Part shown: in pieces, positions 10,128-18,190 of the stretch
Layout of the letters: the number at the start of each line of letters is the position of its first letter
Numbering within the stretch: the stretch's first letter is position 1
Source of the DNA: Pseudorhodobacter sp. PARRP1
GTDB lineage: Bacteria > Pseudomonadota > Alphaproteobacteria > Rhodobacterales > Rhodobacteraceae
Reading direction: 5' to 3'
Assembly: GCA_002256245.1 (NCBI GenBank)
Contig: NKIU01000002.1
Span: 310,001 to 374,000, forward strand
Length of the DNA: 64,000 nt
Translations under genes and position numbers: made by a program
The notes under the pieces: model-generated
Database searches by the model: none
Told to the model about the DNA's origin: nothing
The model's input: the letters and a program-made list of their open reading frames with translations, nothing else

Positions 10128-10144
10128 TTGAGAATTATTCGCAA
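10128..10144. promoter_or_regulatory. Fur/Mur-type metal-responsive operator
   Basis: Near-perfect palindrome TTGAGAATTATTCGCAA, 15 bp before the chosen mntH start. The TTGNGAAT-N-ATTCNCAA form matches the known Fur-family box. In alphaproteobacteria the regulator of mntH genes is usually Mur, a manganese-responsive Fur homologue, so repression by Mn2+ is the expected behaviour. Confidence 0.75.
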
Positions 10145-10243
10145 TGTAGCTTTGCATCGGACTCTGTCAAGGGCGATGTGATTCCCCCCTCGCCCCATCG
10201 CTGTGCTTTGCCTATAAGGACGCAACAGTGTCAGGAGCCGCTT

Positions 10244-11032
10244 ATGCCAGCCGATCTTTCGCCCATCGACAAAGCCAAATTCGTCGCCGCCAAGCGGGCG
10301 GTGGATTTTATCGAAAACGGCATGAAGGTGGGTTTGGGCACCGGATCGACGGCGGCGTGGATGGTGCGCTGTCTGGGTGAGCGGGTGCGCGAGGAGGGCT
10401 TGAAGATTGTGGGCGTGCCGACCAGCACCCGCACCGCCGAGTTGGCGCGGCAATGCGGTATCCATGTGACCTCGCTGGATGAGGCGAAATGGCTGGATAT
10501 CACCATCGACGGCGCGGATGAGTTTGATCAGCAACTGGCGCTGATCAAGGGCGGCGGGGCGGCGTTGTTGCAGGAAAAGATCGTCGCGACCGCCAGCGAT
10601 CAGATGATCGTGATCGCCGATGCTGCCAAGGAAGTACAGCAGTTGGGCGCGTTTCCGCTGCCGATTGAGATCATTCCGTTCGGCTGGCAGACCTCGAAGG
10701 CTTTGGTCGAGGAAATGCTGGTGTCGATGGATGTGCTGGCGCGCGATGTGACGCTGCGGATGAACGGCGAGCGACCCTTGGTGACGGATGAGAGCAATTA
10801 CATTCTCGATCTGCATTTGAAGCGCATCGGAAATCCGCGTCAGTTGGCCTTGGTGTTGAACCAGATTCCGGGTGTGGTTGAGAACGGCTTGTTCATTGAT
10901 ATCTGTGACATTGTGATCATTGGCCACGGCGACGGGCGGGTGACGGTGCGCGATATCAATTCGGGGTCCGAGACGGACGACCAGATATTGTTCGCGCCGA
11001 CGGATAATATCTTCGCTGATCTGGGCGAGTAA
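10244..11032 (+). CDS. rpiA: Ribose-5-phosphate isomerase A
   Basis: Cytosolic isomerase interconverting ribose 5-phosphate and ribulose 5-phosphate in the pentose phosphate pathway. At 262 aa it has the full set of motifs: VGLGTGSTAAWM (phosphate loop), TIDGADEFD with the catalytic Asp pair, and KGGGAALLQEK with the catalytic Glu and Lys. The longer ORF from 10178 is rejected, since AGGAGC at about 10233 precedes the ATG at 10244. It is divergent from mntH across about 130 bp. A 10-bp stem-loop lies about 24 bp after the stop. Confidence 0.96.
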   Translation: MPADLSPIDKAKFVAAKRAVDFIENGMKVGLGTGSTAAWMVRCLGERVREEGLKIVGVPTSTRTAELARQCGIHVTSLDEAKWLDITIDGADEFDQQLALIKGGGAALLQEKIVATASDQMIVIADAAKEVQQLGAFPLPIEIIPFGWQTSKALVEEMLVSMDVLARDVTLRMNGERPLVTDESNYILDLHLKRIGNPRQLALVLNQIPGVVENGLFIDICDIVIIGHGDGRVTVRDINSGSETDDQILFAPTDNIFADLGE

Positions 11033-11055
11033 GCCATTGGCAATGGCAGGGATGA

Positions 11056-11080
11056 GCCGATCCTCGGGTGGAGGATCGGC
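11056..11080 (+). terminator. Possible rpiA terminator stem-loop
   Basis: Perfect 10-bp stem GCCGATCCTC with its complement and a GGGTG loop, starting about 24 bp after the rpiA stop. No T run follows, so it may be a Rho-assisted or mRNA-protecting structure. Confidence 0.55.
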
Positions 11081-11130
11081 CCCGGTCATGTGGGAACGTG
11101 GTTTGTAAACCGCTTCAAGCACCATTGTCA

Positions 11131-11211
11131 GAGGGCAGCGCCTGACCTGGCGGGCGAGAAGCGCCTGCCAGAGGCAGGGCAGGCGCTGCCCGGTGGCTTT
11201 GGGCCACCGGG
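11131..11211 (+). repeat. Two-hairpin repeat (family 3), copy 1
   Basis: About 80 bp that recur at 15022-15103. Each copy has a short lead (GAGGG..GCGCCTGAC..TGGCGGGCG) and two stem-loops. Here the first stem is AGCGCCTGCC with its complement (11160-11187) and the second is CCCGGTGGC with its complement (11189-11211). It follows a plus-strand gene, as does copy 2. Confidence 0.8.
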
Positions 11212-11273
11212 ACGCAGGTGGTTATTTGGTCGCGTGACAGGGGCGATGGCCCCTGCCACCCTAAGCCACGCCG

Positions 11274-11292
11274 CCCCGGACTTGATCCGGGG
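11274..11292. repeat. Intergenic palindrome family 2, single copy
   Basis: CCCCGGACTTGATCCGGGG followed by CCTC. The same unit occurs as a facing pair at 39359-39418 and in variant form at 17011-17029. It is a REP-like element of 7-bp stem and 5-nt loop. Confidence 0.85.
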
Positions 11293-11405
11293 CCTCTGGT
11301 TGGCCGCCAAAGCGAGGCCTCGCAAATCGCGCCGCCGATGCTTAGCTGCATATGGCAAAGCCCGTTGAAGCGTGGAATAGATGGGCCGGGCTTCTGGAGG
11401 GCGTG

Positions 11406-12767
11406 ATGGCTGGCTTTGACTACGATCTTTTCGTCATCGGTGGTGGCTCGGGCGGGGTGCGGGCGGCGCGGATTGCCAGTGCCGAGGGTGGCGCGAAGGT
11501 GGCGCTGGCCGAGGAAAGTCGGATGGGCGGCACCTGCGTGATCCGGGGCTGTGTGCCGAAAAAACTGATGGTGTTCGCGTCGGAATATCCCGAAGACGTG
11601 CAGGATGCGCGGGCTTACGGTTGGGATGTCACGCTGGGGGCGTTCGACTGGGGGCGGTTTCGCGGCACGCTGGATCGCGAACTGGACCGGCTTGAGGGCG
11701 CCTATCGCAGCACGTTGATGAATGCGGGGGTGACGATTTATGACACCCGCGCCGTGGTGGTGGACCCGCATCGGGTGCGGCTGGCCTCGGGTCAGGAGTT
11801 CAGCGTCAAGCATATTCTGATTGCCACCGGCGGGCGGCCTTTCGTGCCGGATGTGCCGGGGGCGGAAATGGCGGTGACCTCGAACGAGATGTTCCATCTG
11901 GACGCCTTGCCCAAGCGCGCGCTGGTGGTGGGCGGCGGTTATATCGCCAGCGAGTTTGCCTGCATCCTGCATGGCTTGGGCGTGAAGGTGACGATGATGT
12001 ATCGCGGCGCGTCGATCCTGCGCGGCTTTGATGACGAGGCGCGGGGGCTGGTTTCGGCGGCGATGGTGGCGCGGGGCATTGATATCCTTTGCGGTGTCGA
12101 TGTGGCGCGGCTGGAGCAGGGCGCGGACGGCATCCTTGCGCATGGCACCGATGGCATGGCGCGCGAGGTTGATCTGGTGATGTATGCCACGGGCCGCAAG
12201 CCCAACTCGGGCGGTCTGGGGCTGGAGGCTTTGGGCGTTGAGATCGGCGCGCGGGGCCAAGTGGTGGTGGACGCGTGGTCGCAGACGGCGGTGCCCTCGA
12301 TCTACGCCGTGGGCGATGTGACGGACCGGATCAACCTCACACCTGTGGCGATCCGCGAGGGCCATGCCTTTGCCGATACGGTATTCCGGGGTGTGCCGAC
12401 CAAGGCCGATCACGAATTGGTGGCCTCGGCGGTGTTTACGCAGCCGGAACTGGGCTCGGTCGGGCTGTCGGAAGAGGCCGCCAAGGGGAAAGGGCCGATC
12501 GAGATTTTCTCGGCCAGCTTCCGCCCGATGAAAAGCCTGTTTGCCGGGCGGCAGGATCGGGTGCTGATGAAGCTGGTGGTTGATCAGGCGACGCAGAAGG
12601 TTCTGGGCTGTCATATCGTGGGGCCAGGGGCGGGAGAGATGATCCAGCTTGCGGCGATTGCGGTGAAGATGGGCGCGACCAAGGCCGACTTTGACCGCAC
12701 CGTGGCGGTGCATCCGACGGTGTCGGAGGAGTTGGTGACGATGCGAAAGCCATCCCGCGTGGTGTGA
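11406..12767 (+). CDS. gor: Glutathione-disulfide reductase
   Basis: Cytosolic flavoenzyme that reduces glutathione disulfide with NADPH. The protein of 453 aa has the FAD loop VIGGGSGGVRAARIA at residues 8-22, the redox disulfide GGTCVIRGCVPKK near residue 40, the NADPH loop VVGGGYIASEFA near residue 172 with the following Arg residues (YRGASILRGFD) that prefer the 2'-phosphate of NADPH, and the C-terminal HPTVSEE with the catalytic His-Glu. The ATG at 11406 follows GGAGGG at good spacing; the longer frame from 11352 runs into repeat-like DNA. It is a single gene after a hairpin-rich gap. Confidence 0.95.
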   Translation: MAGFDYDLFVIGGGSGGVRAARIASAEGGAKVALAEESRMGGTCVIRGCVPKKLMVFASEYPEDVQDARAYGWDVTLGAFDWGRFRGTLDRELDRLEGAYRSTLMNAGVTIYDTRAVVVDPHRVRLASGQEFSVKHILIATGGRPFVPDVPGAEMAVTSNEMFHLDALPKRALVVGGGYIASEFACILHGLGVKVTMMYRGASILRGFDDEARGLVSAAMVARGIDILCGVDVARLEQGADGILAHGTDGMAREVDLVMYATGRKPNSGGLGLEALGVEIGARGQVVVDAWSQTAVPSIYAVGDVTDRINLTPVAIREGHAFADTVFRGVPTKADHELVASAVFTQPELGSVGLSEEAAKGKGPIEIFSASFRPMKSLFAGRQDRVLMKLVVDQATQKVLGCHIVGPGAGEMIQLAAIAVKMGATKADFDRTVAVHPTVSEELVTMRKPSRVV

Positions 12768-12854
12768 TGCGGCAATTTGCGCGGGGTATCTGCTTGATTT
12801 TCCGCGCCGCGTGCCCAATTCAGGGACAGTGTAGAAAAGAACGAAAGGTTGATC

Positions 12855-14024
12855 ATGGCGGGTAGCGGCGGCCCTTGGGGCGGAAATGGCGGTTCGGGCG
12901 GTGAAGACCGGAACGGCCAGCGGCCAGAGGACCGGAATGGTCAGCGCCCCGGCGGACGCAGGCCCGGGGATGGCCCGCAACTGCCGGAAATTGATGATCT
13001 GGTGAAAAAGGGTCAAGAGCGTCTGCGCGTGCTGATGGGCGGGCGCGGTGGCGGCAGCGGTCGCGGCACCGGTGGTCCGGGCGGCGCGGGGCCGATGTTC
13101 AGCAAGCAGGGTGTGGCGCTGGGCGTGCTGGTGGCGCTGGGTTTGTGGGTGTGGTCTTCGGCCTATTCGGTCAAGCCCGAAGAGCAGGCCGTGACGCTGA
13201 TGCTGGGCAAGTTCAGCGGTGTCACCGAAGAAGGTCTGCATTTCGCGCCATGGCCGGTGATGACGGCGGAAATCGTCGAGGCCCGCAAGCAGCGCACCAC
13301 CGATATCGGCAATGGTGCTGCGGGCGAGTTGGACAACGGCCTGATGCTGACCCGCGATCAGAACATCGTGGATATTGAATTCCAGGTGGTGTGGAACATC
13401 GCCGATCCGGCGAAATTCCTGTTCAACCTGGCCGACCCGGAAGACACCATCCGGGCGGTGTCGGAATCGGCGATGCGCGACATTATTGCGCGGTCGGAAC
13501 TTTCGCCGGTGCTGAACCGTGATCGTGGCGTGATTGCGTCCGAAGTTACCACGGCGATCCAGAACACGCTGAACAGCTATGACGCCGGGATCAACGTGAT
13601 CCGGGTGAACTTCGACAAGGCCGACCCGCCGCGCGAAGTGATCGACAGCTTCCGCAAGGTGCAGGCCGCCCAGCAAGAGCGGGATCGGTTGGAGAAAGAG
13701 GCTGACGCCTATGCCAACACCATCGGTGCTGCCTCGCGCGGTCAGGCCGCGCAGTTGCTGGAAGATGCGCGTGGTTATCAGGCTCAGGTTGTCAACAACG
13801 CCGAGGGTGAGGCCAGCCGGTTTAGCTCGATCTACGCCGAATATATCAAAGCCCCGGAAGTGACGCGCAAGCGGATGTATCTGGAAACCATGGAGAAAGT
13901 GCTGGGTGGGATGAACAAGGTGATCCTTGACGGTGTCTCGGGCAAAGACGGGCAGGGCGTGTTGCCCTATCTGCCGCTGGAGGGTCTGGCCAAACCTGCA
14001 ACCGCAACCGGAGGGTCGAACTGA
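12855..14024 (+). CDS. hflK: FtsH protease activity modulator HflK
   Basis: Membrane-anchored SPFH-domain protein that with HflC forms a large periplasmic cage around the FtsH protease. The protein of 389 aa has a glycine-rich cytosolic N-terminus (to about residue 78), one transmembrane segment (about 82-100, GVALGVLVALGLWVW) and then the SPFH domain, with a long helical region rich in Glu, Arg and Ala. The ATG at 12855 with GAAAGG upstream is preferred to a TTG two codons earlier. The stop overlaps the hflC start by one base (TGATG), showing translational coupling. The cluster continues to degP. Confidence 0.95.
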   Translation: MAGSGGPWGGNGGSGGEDRNGQRPEDRNGQRPGGRRPGDGPQLPEIDDLVKKGQERLRVLMGGRGGGSGRGTGGPGGAGPMFSKQGVALGVLVALGLWVWSSAYSVKPEEQAVTLMLGKFSGVTEEGLHFAPWPVMTAEIVEARKQRTTDIGNGAAGELDNGLMLTRDQNIVDIEFQVVWNIADPAKFLFNLADPEDTIRAVSESAMRDIIARSELSPVLNRDRGVIASEVTTAIQNTLNSYDAGINVIRVNFDKADPPREVIDSFRKVQAAQQERDRLEKEADAYANTIGAASRGQAAQLLEDARGYQAQVVNNAEGEASRFSSIYAEYIKAPEVTRKRMYLETMEKVLGGMNKVILDGVSGKDGQGVLPYLPLEGLAKPATATGGSN

Positions 14025-14920
14025 TGCGTGCGATCTATATTCTGCCCGGCCTGATCCTTGCAGGCGCCTTGCTGCTGTCGTCGGTGTTCATCGTGGACGA
14101 GCGTGAAAAAGTGCTGGTCTTGCAGTTTGGTGAAGTGAAACAAGTGGTGGACAAGCCCGGTCTGGGCTTCAAGCTGCCGCTTATTCAGGAAGTGTTCCGC
14201 TATGACGACCGCATCCTTGGCCTGCCGACGCAGCCCTTGGAAGTGACGCCACTGGATGACCGCCGCCTTGTGGTCGATGCCTTTGCGCGCTGGCGGATCG
14301 TTGATCTGGAAGCGTTCCGGCGCGCGGTGGGCTCGGGCGGGGTTGAGGCTGCGCGCAGCAACCTTGACAAGATCATCAACGCCGAAATCCGTGAGGTTCT
14401 GGGTGGGGTGAACAGCCAGAAGGTGCTGTCGGAAGACCGCACCTCGCTGATGAACCAGATCCGCGACAACAGCCGCGAAAAGGCGGCGGGCTTGGGCGTT
14501 GACGTGATCGACGTGCGGCTGACCCGCACCGATCTGCCGGAACAGAACCTTGAGGCGACGTTTGCGCGGATGCGGGCCGAGCGGGATCGTGAGGCGGCCG
14601 ACGAGATTGGCCGTGGTAACGAGGCCGCCCAGCGGGTGCGGGCAGCGGCGGAACGCTCGAAGGTTGAAATCGTGTCGCAGGCCAGCAAAGAGGCCGAAGT
14701 GATCCGCGGTGAGGCCGACGCCAAGCGCAACGCGATCTATGCCGAGGCTTTCGGCAAAGACCCCGAGTTTTTCGCCTTCACCCGGTCGCTTACATCCTAT
14801 GAGCGGGCGTTGCAGGCGGGCAATTCGTCGATGGTGATGCAGCCAGACAGCGAGTTCTTCGACTATCTGCGCAGCGAAAAGGCCCCGGTTGCGGCACCCG
14901 CCGCGCCTGCACAACCCTAA
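14024..14920 (+). CDS. hflC: Protease modulator HflC
   Basis: Partner of HflK in the FtsH-regulating complex. The protein of 298 aa has an N-terminal membrane anchor (about residues 4-24, YILPGLILAGALLLSSVFIV) and an SPFH domain beginning at VDEREKVLVLQFGEVKQVV. The later half is a charged helix with repeated Ala/Glu/Arg, and the tail is Ala/Pro-rich. Coupled to hflK by a one-base overlap. In related bacteria a small DUF2065 gene often lies between hflC and degP; none was found here, only a repeat-bearing gap. Confidence 0.95.
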   Translation: MRAIYILPGLILAGALLLSSVFIVDEREKVLVLQFGEVKQVVDKPGLGFKLPLIQEVFRYDDRILGLPTQPLEVTPLDDRRLVVDAFARWRIVDLEAFRRAVGSGGVEAARSNLDKIINAEIREVLGGVNSQKVLSEDRTSLMNQIRDNSREKAAGLGVDVIDVRLTRTDLPEQNLEATFARMRAERDREAADEIGRGNEAAQRVRAAAERSKVEIVSQASKEAEVIRGEADAKRNAIYAEAFGKDPEFFAFTRSLTSYERALQAGNSSMVMQPDSEFFDYLRSEKAPVAAPAAPAQP

Positions 14921-14953
14921 GAAGCTGTCGCAAGGTTTGCTCGGGCGGATAAT

Positions 14954-14972
14954 GGAAATGCACTGCATTTCC
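14954..14972 (+). terminator. Stem-loop after hflC
   Basis: GGAAATGCA and its complement with a single central C, flanked by a further pairing of CGGGCGG with CCGCCCG across an internal bulge. It starts 33 bp after the hflC stop. It lacks a T run. Confidence 0.5.
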
Positions 14973-15021
14973 CCGCCCGCGCCTAGACCTGTCACCATGA
15001 CCGTTTCAATCGGAGATGTGA

Positions 15022-15103
15022 GAGGGCCGCGCCTGACTGGCGGGCGCGGAACCGCGCCTGCCGGGGGCAGGCAGGCGCGGCCCGGTGGCTTGAGGCCACC
15101 GGG
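15022..15103 (+). repeat. Two-hairpin repeat (family 3), copy 2
   Basis: Closely matches 11131-11211. The first stem is CCGCGCCTGCC with its complement (15052-15080), the second CCCGGTGGC with its complement (15081-15103). Loop bases differ from copy 1 while stems keep pairing. Confidence 0.8.
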
Positions 15104-15367
15104 CTGGAAGGCCACGGATGTTGCGTTTGGCTTCGGCAATGGCCTTCGCCACTGTCAATAACATGCGGCGTTTGGCGCTTGCACAATGGCACTTGCACAA
15201 TCTGACTTGCGCTGGGCCTCACGTCGGTGACAACTTCATTCACGCAGGGTTGAGGCCGCGCGATCTGGTTTGCATTGCGTATTCTTGCGCCTAAATGATT
15301 ATGCGGATGTGATCCGATGGGGCGGGCGATGTGGATCGCGCCCCGCAATACGAAAAGGAGTTCGGAC

Positions 15368-16861
15368 GTGCTTCACCTATCCCCCGCGCGTGCGCTGACG
15401 GTTCCGGCCATGGTTGCACCCAAGCGTCCCCGGTTGCTGTTGGCCTTAGGTCTGGGCCTTTCGATGGCGCTGGCGGCTGGCCCGGCGCATCAGGCTATGG
15501 CTTTTGGTGCCCCTGACAGTTTTGCCGATCTTGCACAGCAGATCAGCCCTTCGGTGGTGAACATCACCACCTCGTCGATGGTGGCCGCGGCCACTGACGG
15601 TGCGCCGATGGTGCCGCCGGGCAGCCCGTTTGAAGATTTCTTCAAGGATTTCATGGACCCGAACGGCCAAGGCGGCAACGAGCCGCAACGCTCGGAAGCG
15701 TTGGGGTCGGGCTTTGTGATCTCGTCGGATGGCTATATCGTCACCAACAACCACGTCATCGAGGGCGCGGATGACATCGAGATCGAGTTCTTCTCGGGCA
15801 AAAAGCTGAAAGCCAAGCTGGTTGGCACCGACCTTAAGACCGATATCGCGCTGTTGAAGGTCGATAGCCCCGAGCCGCTGCCGTTCGTCGGCTTTGGCGA
15901 TTCCGACAAGATGCGGGTCGGCGATTGGGTGATGGCGATGGGCAACCCGCTTGGGCAGGGCTTTTCGGTGTCTGCCGGGATCGTGTCGGCGCGTGGGCGC
16001 GAGTTGAGCGGCGCTTATGACGACTTTATCCAGACCGATGCTGCGATCAACAAGGGCAACTCGGGTGGTCCGCTGTTCAACATGGATGGCGCTGTCATCG
16101 GGGTGAACACCGCGATCCTGTCGCCGACGGGTGGATCAATCGGGATTGGCTTCTCGATGGGATCAAACGTGGTATCGCATGTGGTTGATCAGTTGAAGCA
16201 ATACGGCGAAACCCGGCGCGGTTGGCTGGGCGTGCGGATTCAGGATGTGACGCCCGATGTGGCCGAAGCGATGGGTCTGACCGAGGCCAAGGGTGCGTTG
16301 ATCACCGATGTGCCGGATGGTCCGGCCAAGGCGGGCGGTTTGCTGGCGGGCGATGTGATCCAAAGCTTTAACGGCAAGGAGATCACCGATGTGCGCAGCC
16401 TGACCCGCACCGTTGCCGACAGCCCGATTGGCGAGGAAGTGCCCGCCGTGGTGTTGCGTGACGGCAAGCAGCAGACTTTGCAGATCAAGCTGGGCCGCCG
16501 CGAGACGGACGAGGCGGGCAAACCTGTGCCTGCGGCGCAAAAGGATACTCCGGTCGAGCCGAAGAAGGCCGAAGTTCTGGGGCTGACCTTGGTGCCGGTG
16601 GATGAGCAGGTGGCCAAGGATCTGAACCTGCAAGCCGGGGCCAGCGGGCTGGCGGTGACCCATGTCGATGCCACGTCCGAAGCGTCTGAAAAGGGCGTGA
16701 TGCCGGGCGATGTGATCGTGGAAGCGGGGCAGCAAAAGGTGCTGAGCATCAAGGATCTGCAAGACCGTTTGTCCGAAGCCAAGTCAACGGGCCGCAAGTC
16801 GATCCTGCTGCTGGTGCGGCGCGAGGGTGATCCGCGCTTCGTGGCGCTGAGCGTCGAGTAA
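15368..16861 (+). CDS. degP: Do family serine endopeptidase (DegP/HtrA-like)
   Basis: Periplasmic protease and chaperone that removes misfolded envelope proteins. The protein of 497 aa has a signal peptide (basic residues, then LLLALGLGLSMALAAG, cleavage probably after QAMA near residue 45). The trypsin-like domain shows the catalytic His in TNNHVIEGA, Asp in TDIALLKV and Ser in NKGNSGGPLFN. Two PDZ domains follow (about residues 280-370 and 405-490). Start chosen at the GTG 15368, preceded by AAGGAG; ATG at 15410 is an alternative that keeps the signal peptide. It sits behind hflKC, so the cluster handles membrane and periplasmic protein quality. A T-tailed hairpin follows. Confidence 0.95.
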   Translation: MLHLSPARALTVPAMVAPKRPRLLLALGLGLSMALAAGPAHQAMAFGAPDSFADLAQQISPSVVNITTSSMVAAATDGAPMVPPGSPFEDFFKDFMDPNGQGGNEPQRSEALGSGFVISSDGYIVTNNHVIEGADDIEIEFFSGKKLKAKLVGTDLKTDIALLKVDSPEPLPFVGFGDSDKMRVGDWVMAMGNPLGQGFSVSAGIVSARGRELSGAYDDFIQTDAAINKGNSGGPLFNMDGAVIGVNTAILSPTGGSIGIGFSMGSNVVSHVVDQLKQYGETRRGWLGVRIQDVTPDVAEAMGLTEAKGALITDVPDGPAKAGGLLAGDVIQSFNGKEITDVRSLTRTVADSPIGEEVPAVVLRDGKQQTLQIKLGRRETDEAGKPVPAAQKDTPVEPKKAEVLGLTLVPVDEQVAKDLNLQAGASGLAVTHVDATSEASEKGVMPGDVIVEAGQQKVLSIKDLQDRLSEAKSTGRKSILLLVRREGDPRFVALSVE

Positions 16862-16882
16862 GGTTCGCACCACACAGATTGG

Positions 16883-16910
16883 GGGCGGCGGGGAAACCTG
16901 CCGCCCTTTT
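16883..16910 (+). terminator. Intrinsic terminator of degP
   Basis: GGGCGGC stem with its complement GCCGCCC, a 10-nt loop and a TTTT tail, beginning 22 bp after the degP stop. Confidence 0.8.
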
Positions 16911-17010
16911 GCGTTCAGCGCGGCCATGCCAAGGGCGACTTCTGCTGCGCTGCCGGACCATCACGTTCGCGCAGGTGATCGGGGGGCGCCGCTTGGGCCG
17001 ATGGCGGAGG

Positions 17011-17029
17011 TCCCGGATCAAGTCCGGGA
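17011..17029. repeat. Intergenic palindrome family 2, variant copy
   Basis: TCCCGGATCAAGTCCGGGA, a variant of CCCCGGATCAAGTCCGGGG found at 11274 and 39359-39418. The change T..A at the outer pair is compensated on both sides, so pairing is kept. It lies between the convergent degP and ABZJ_00895-like genes. Confidence 0.8.
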
Positions 17030-17092
17030 CGGCGGGACGGCGGGGCGCTGGGGGCAGGCGTGGTTCTGGGTTCTGGGGCAGGCAGGCGACTT

Positions 17093-17545
17093 TTAGGCTG
17101 AGCGCTGCGGCAACAGGCGGGCTTGCGCGCGGGCACCCAAGGAAAAACCGCTGATGGTGATCAGGGCCGTGGTGGCATAGGCCAAGACGGCCAGGGCAAG
17201 CCCGGTGCCGGGGCGGCTGGCGAGCATCCTTGCGGGCTCGGTCACATCAAGGCCCAGCCAAAGGCGCAAGCCTGCGCCGTGCAGCAGCATGATCGCCAGT
17301 GCCAGCAGCGCAAACCACGCCCCATAGCGCAAGGCGGGGCGGGCACCGGCGCGGGTTTGATGCCGCGACACCCAAGCCGCGCCACAAGAGCGGGCGGCGA
17401 TCAGAAGCGGCATCACCACAGCAAGGGCCGTGCCAAAGCTGAGGGGCGCGCGGATGACGGCCTCGAACATGGTGACAAGGGCGATGGTGGCCGCCCCTGT
17501 CAGCAGCAGCACCAACACAAAGCGCAGCGACAGGCGGGCCAGCAT
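17093..17545 (-). CDS. Four-helix membrane protein, possibly ABZJ_00895 family
   Basis: Inner-membrane protein of 150 aa with four clear hydrophobic segments: about residues 6-28, 37-52, 74-92 and 113-137. Short basic and polar loops separate them (SRHQTRAGARPALRYG). Size and pattern resemble the ABZJ_00895 family of uncharacterised proteins, but this is a tentative match. It begins 3 bp after the HD phosphohydrolase stop, so it is the last gene of a three-gene minus-strand operon with a peptidoglycan-binding lipoprotein first. Confidence 0.7.
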   Translation of the reverse strand: MLARLSLRFVLVLLLTGAATIALVTMFEAVIRAPLSFGTALAVVMPLLIAARSCGAAWVSRHQTRAGARPALRYGAWFALLALAIMLLHGAGLRLWLGLDVTEPARMLASRPGTGLALAVLAYATTALITISGFSLGARAQARLLPQRSA

Positions 17546-17548
17546 GGC

Positions 17549-18190
17549 TTAGCCGATCTCGCGCAGAAGCCGGGTGCGGAACGACAGCATCCACTCGGCA
17601 CGCTCGGCTGCCATGGCGCGACCGGGGGCGGTTTGCATGGTCTGGACGATTTTCAGCAGCTTGGTTTCGATATGATCCAGCGCATAGGCGCGGTCGTCAT
17701 GCGGGCGATGCAGCGCCATCGGGTCATCGGCGTGAAACAGACCACCGCCCATAGCACCCGAGACATGAAACATCCGCGCGATGCCGATGGCACCCAAAGC
17801 CTCAAGCCGGTCGGCGTCTTGCAGCACGCGGGCTTCGGTGGTCATCGGGGTGATGCCCGCCGAAAAGCTGTGCGCCGCGATGGCGTGGCCCACCGCCGAG
17901 AGTTTGTCTACGGCAAAGCCATCGTGGCGCAGGAAATGGCAGGCGGCCTCGGCCGAAAGGGTAGAGGCGCGGGCGCGGTCGGGGTGGGATTTCGGCAGGT
18001 TGACCAGATCGTGAAACATGCAGGCGGCCAGCAGCACGGCCATATCGCAAGGCTCGTCCAGTGCGATCAGTTGCGCGCGCGTCCAGACCCGGCGCAGGTG
18101 GCCCAGATCATGCGCGCCGTCGGCGGGATGGGCGGACCATTGCCGGCTGACTTCGGCCTCATAGCGGGATTGGGCTGCGGCGAGGGTCAT
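17549..18190 (-). CDS. HD domain phosphohydrolase
   Basis: Cytosolic metal-dependent phosphohydrolase of 213 aa, of the small YedJ/YpgQ-like kind thought to act on nucleotides; the real substrate is unknown. Metal-binding residues are visible as H in GAHDLGHLRRV (residues 26-36), HD in ACMFHDLVN near residue 60, and the second Asp in LQDADRLEALGAIGIAR near residue 124. It overlaps the upstream lipoprotein gene by 4 bp (ATGA) and is followed after 3 bp by a membrane protein gene, so the three are translated from one message. Confidence 0.88.
   Translation of the reverse strand: MTLAAAQSRYEAEVSRQWSAHPADGAHDLGHLRRVWTRAQLIALDEPCDMAVLLAACMFHDLVNLPKSHPDRARASTLSAEAACHFLRHDGFAVDKLSAVGHAIAAHSFSAGITPMTTEARVLQDADRLEALGAIGIARMFHVSGAMGGGLFHADDPMALHRPHDDRAYALDHIETKLLKIVQTMQTAPGRAMAAERAEWMLSFRTRLLREIG

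Larger units (their letters stand above)
11033..11405. other. Intergenic region without genes, 373 bp, rich in hairpins
   Basis: Between rpiA and gor on the plus strand. It holds, in order, the palindrome GCCATTGGCAATGGC, a 10-bp stem-loop (11056-11080), the two-hairpin repeat (11131-11211), a 7-bp stem (11238-11255) and a family-2 palindrome (11274-11292). No coding sequence was recognised. Confidence 0.8.
14921..15367. other. Intergenic region without genes, 447 bp
   Basis: Between hflC and degP. It holds the hairpin at 14954-14972, copy 2 of the two-hairpin repeat (15022-15103), and a short direct repeat CACTTGCACAAT-like near 15178-15200. The last 150 bp presumably carry the degP promoter, but I could not assign one firmly. 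Confidence 0.75.

Noticed and set aside
11115-13676. Open frame of 853 codons on the minus strand opposite gor and hflK
   Set aside because: His/Arg/Pro-rich and motif-free. Both plus-strand genes under it carry complete catalytic or structural motifs.
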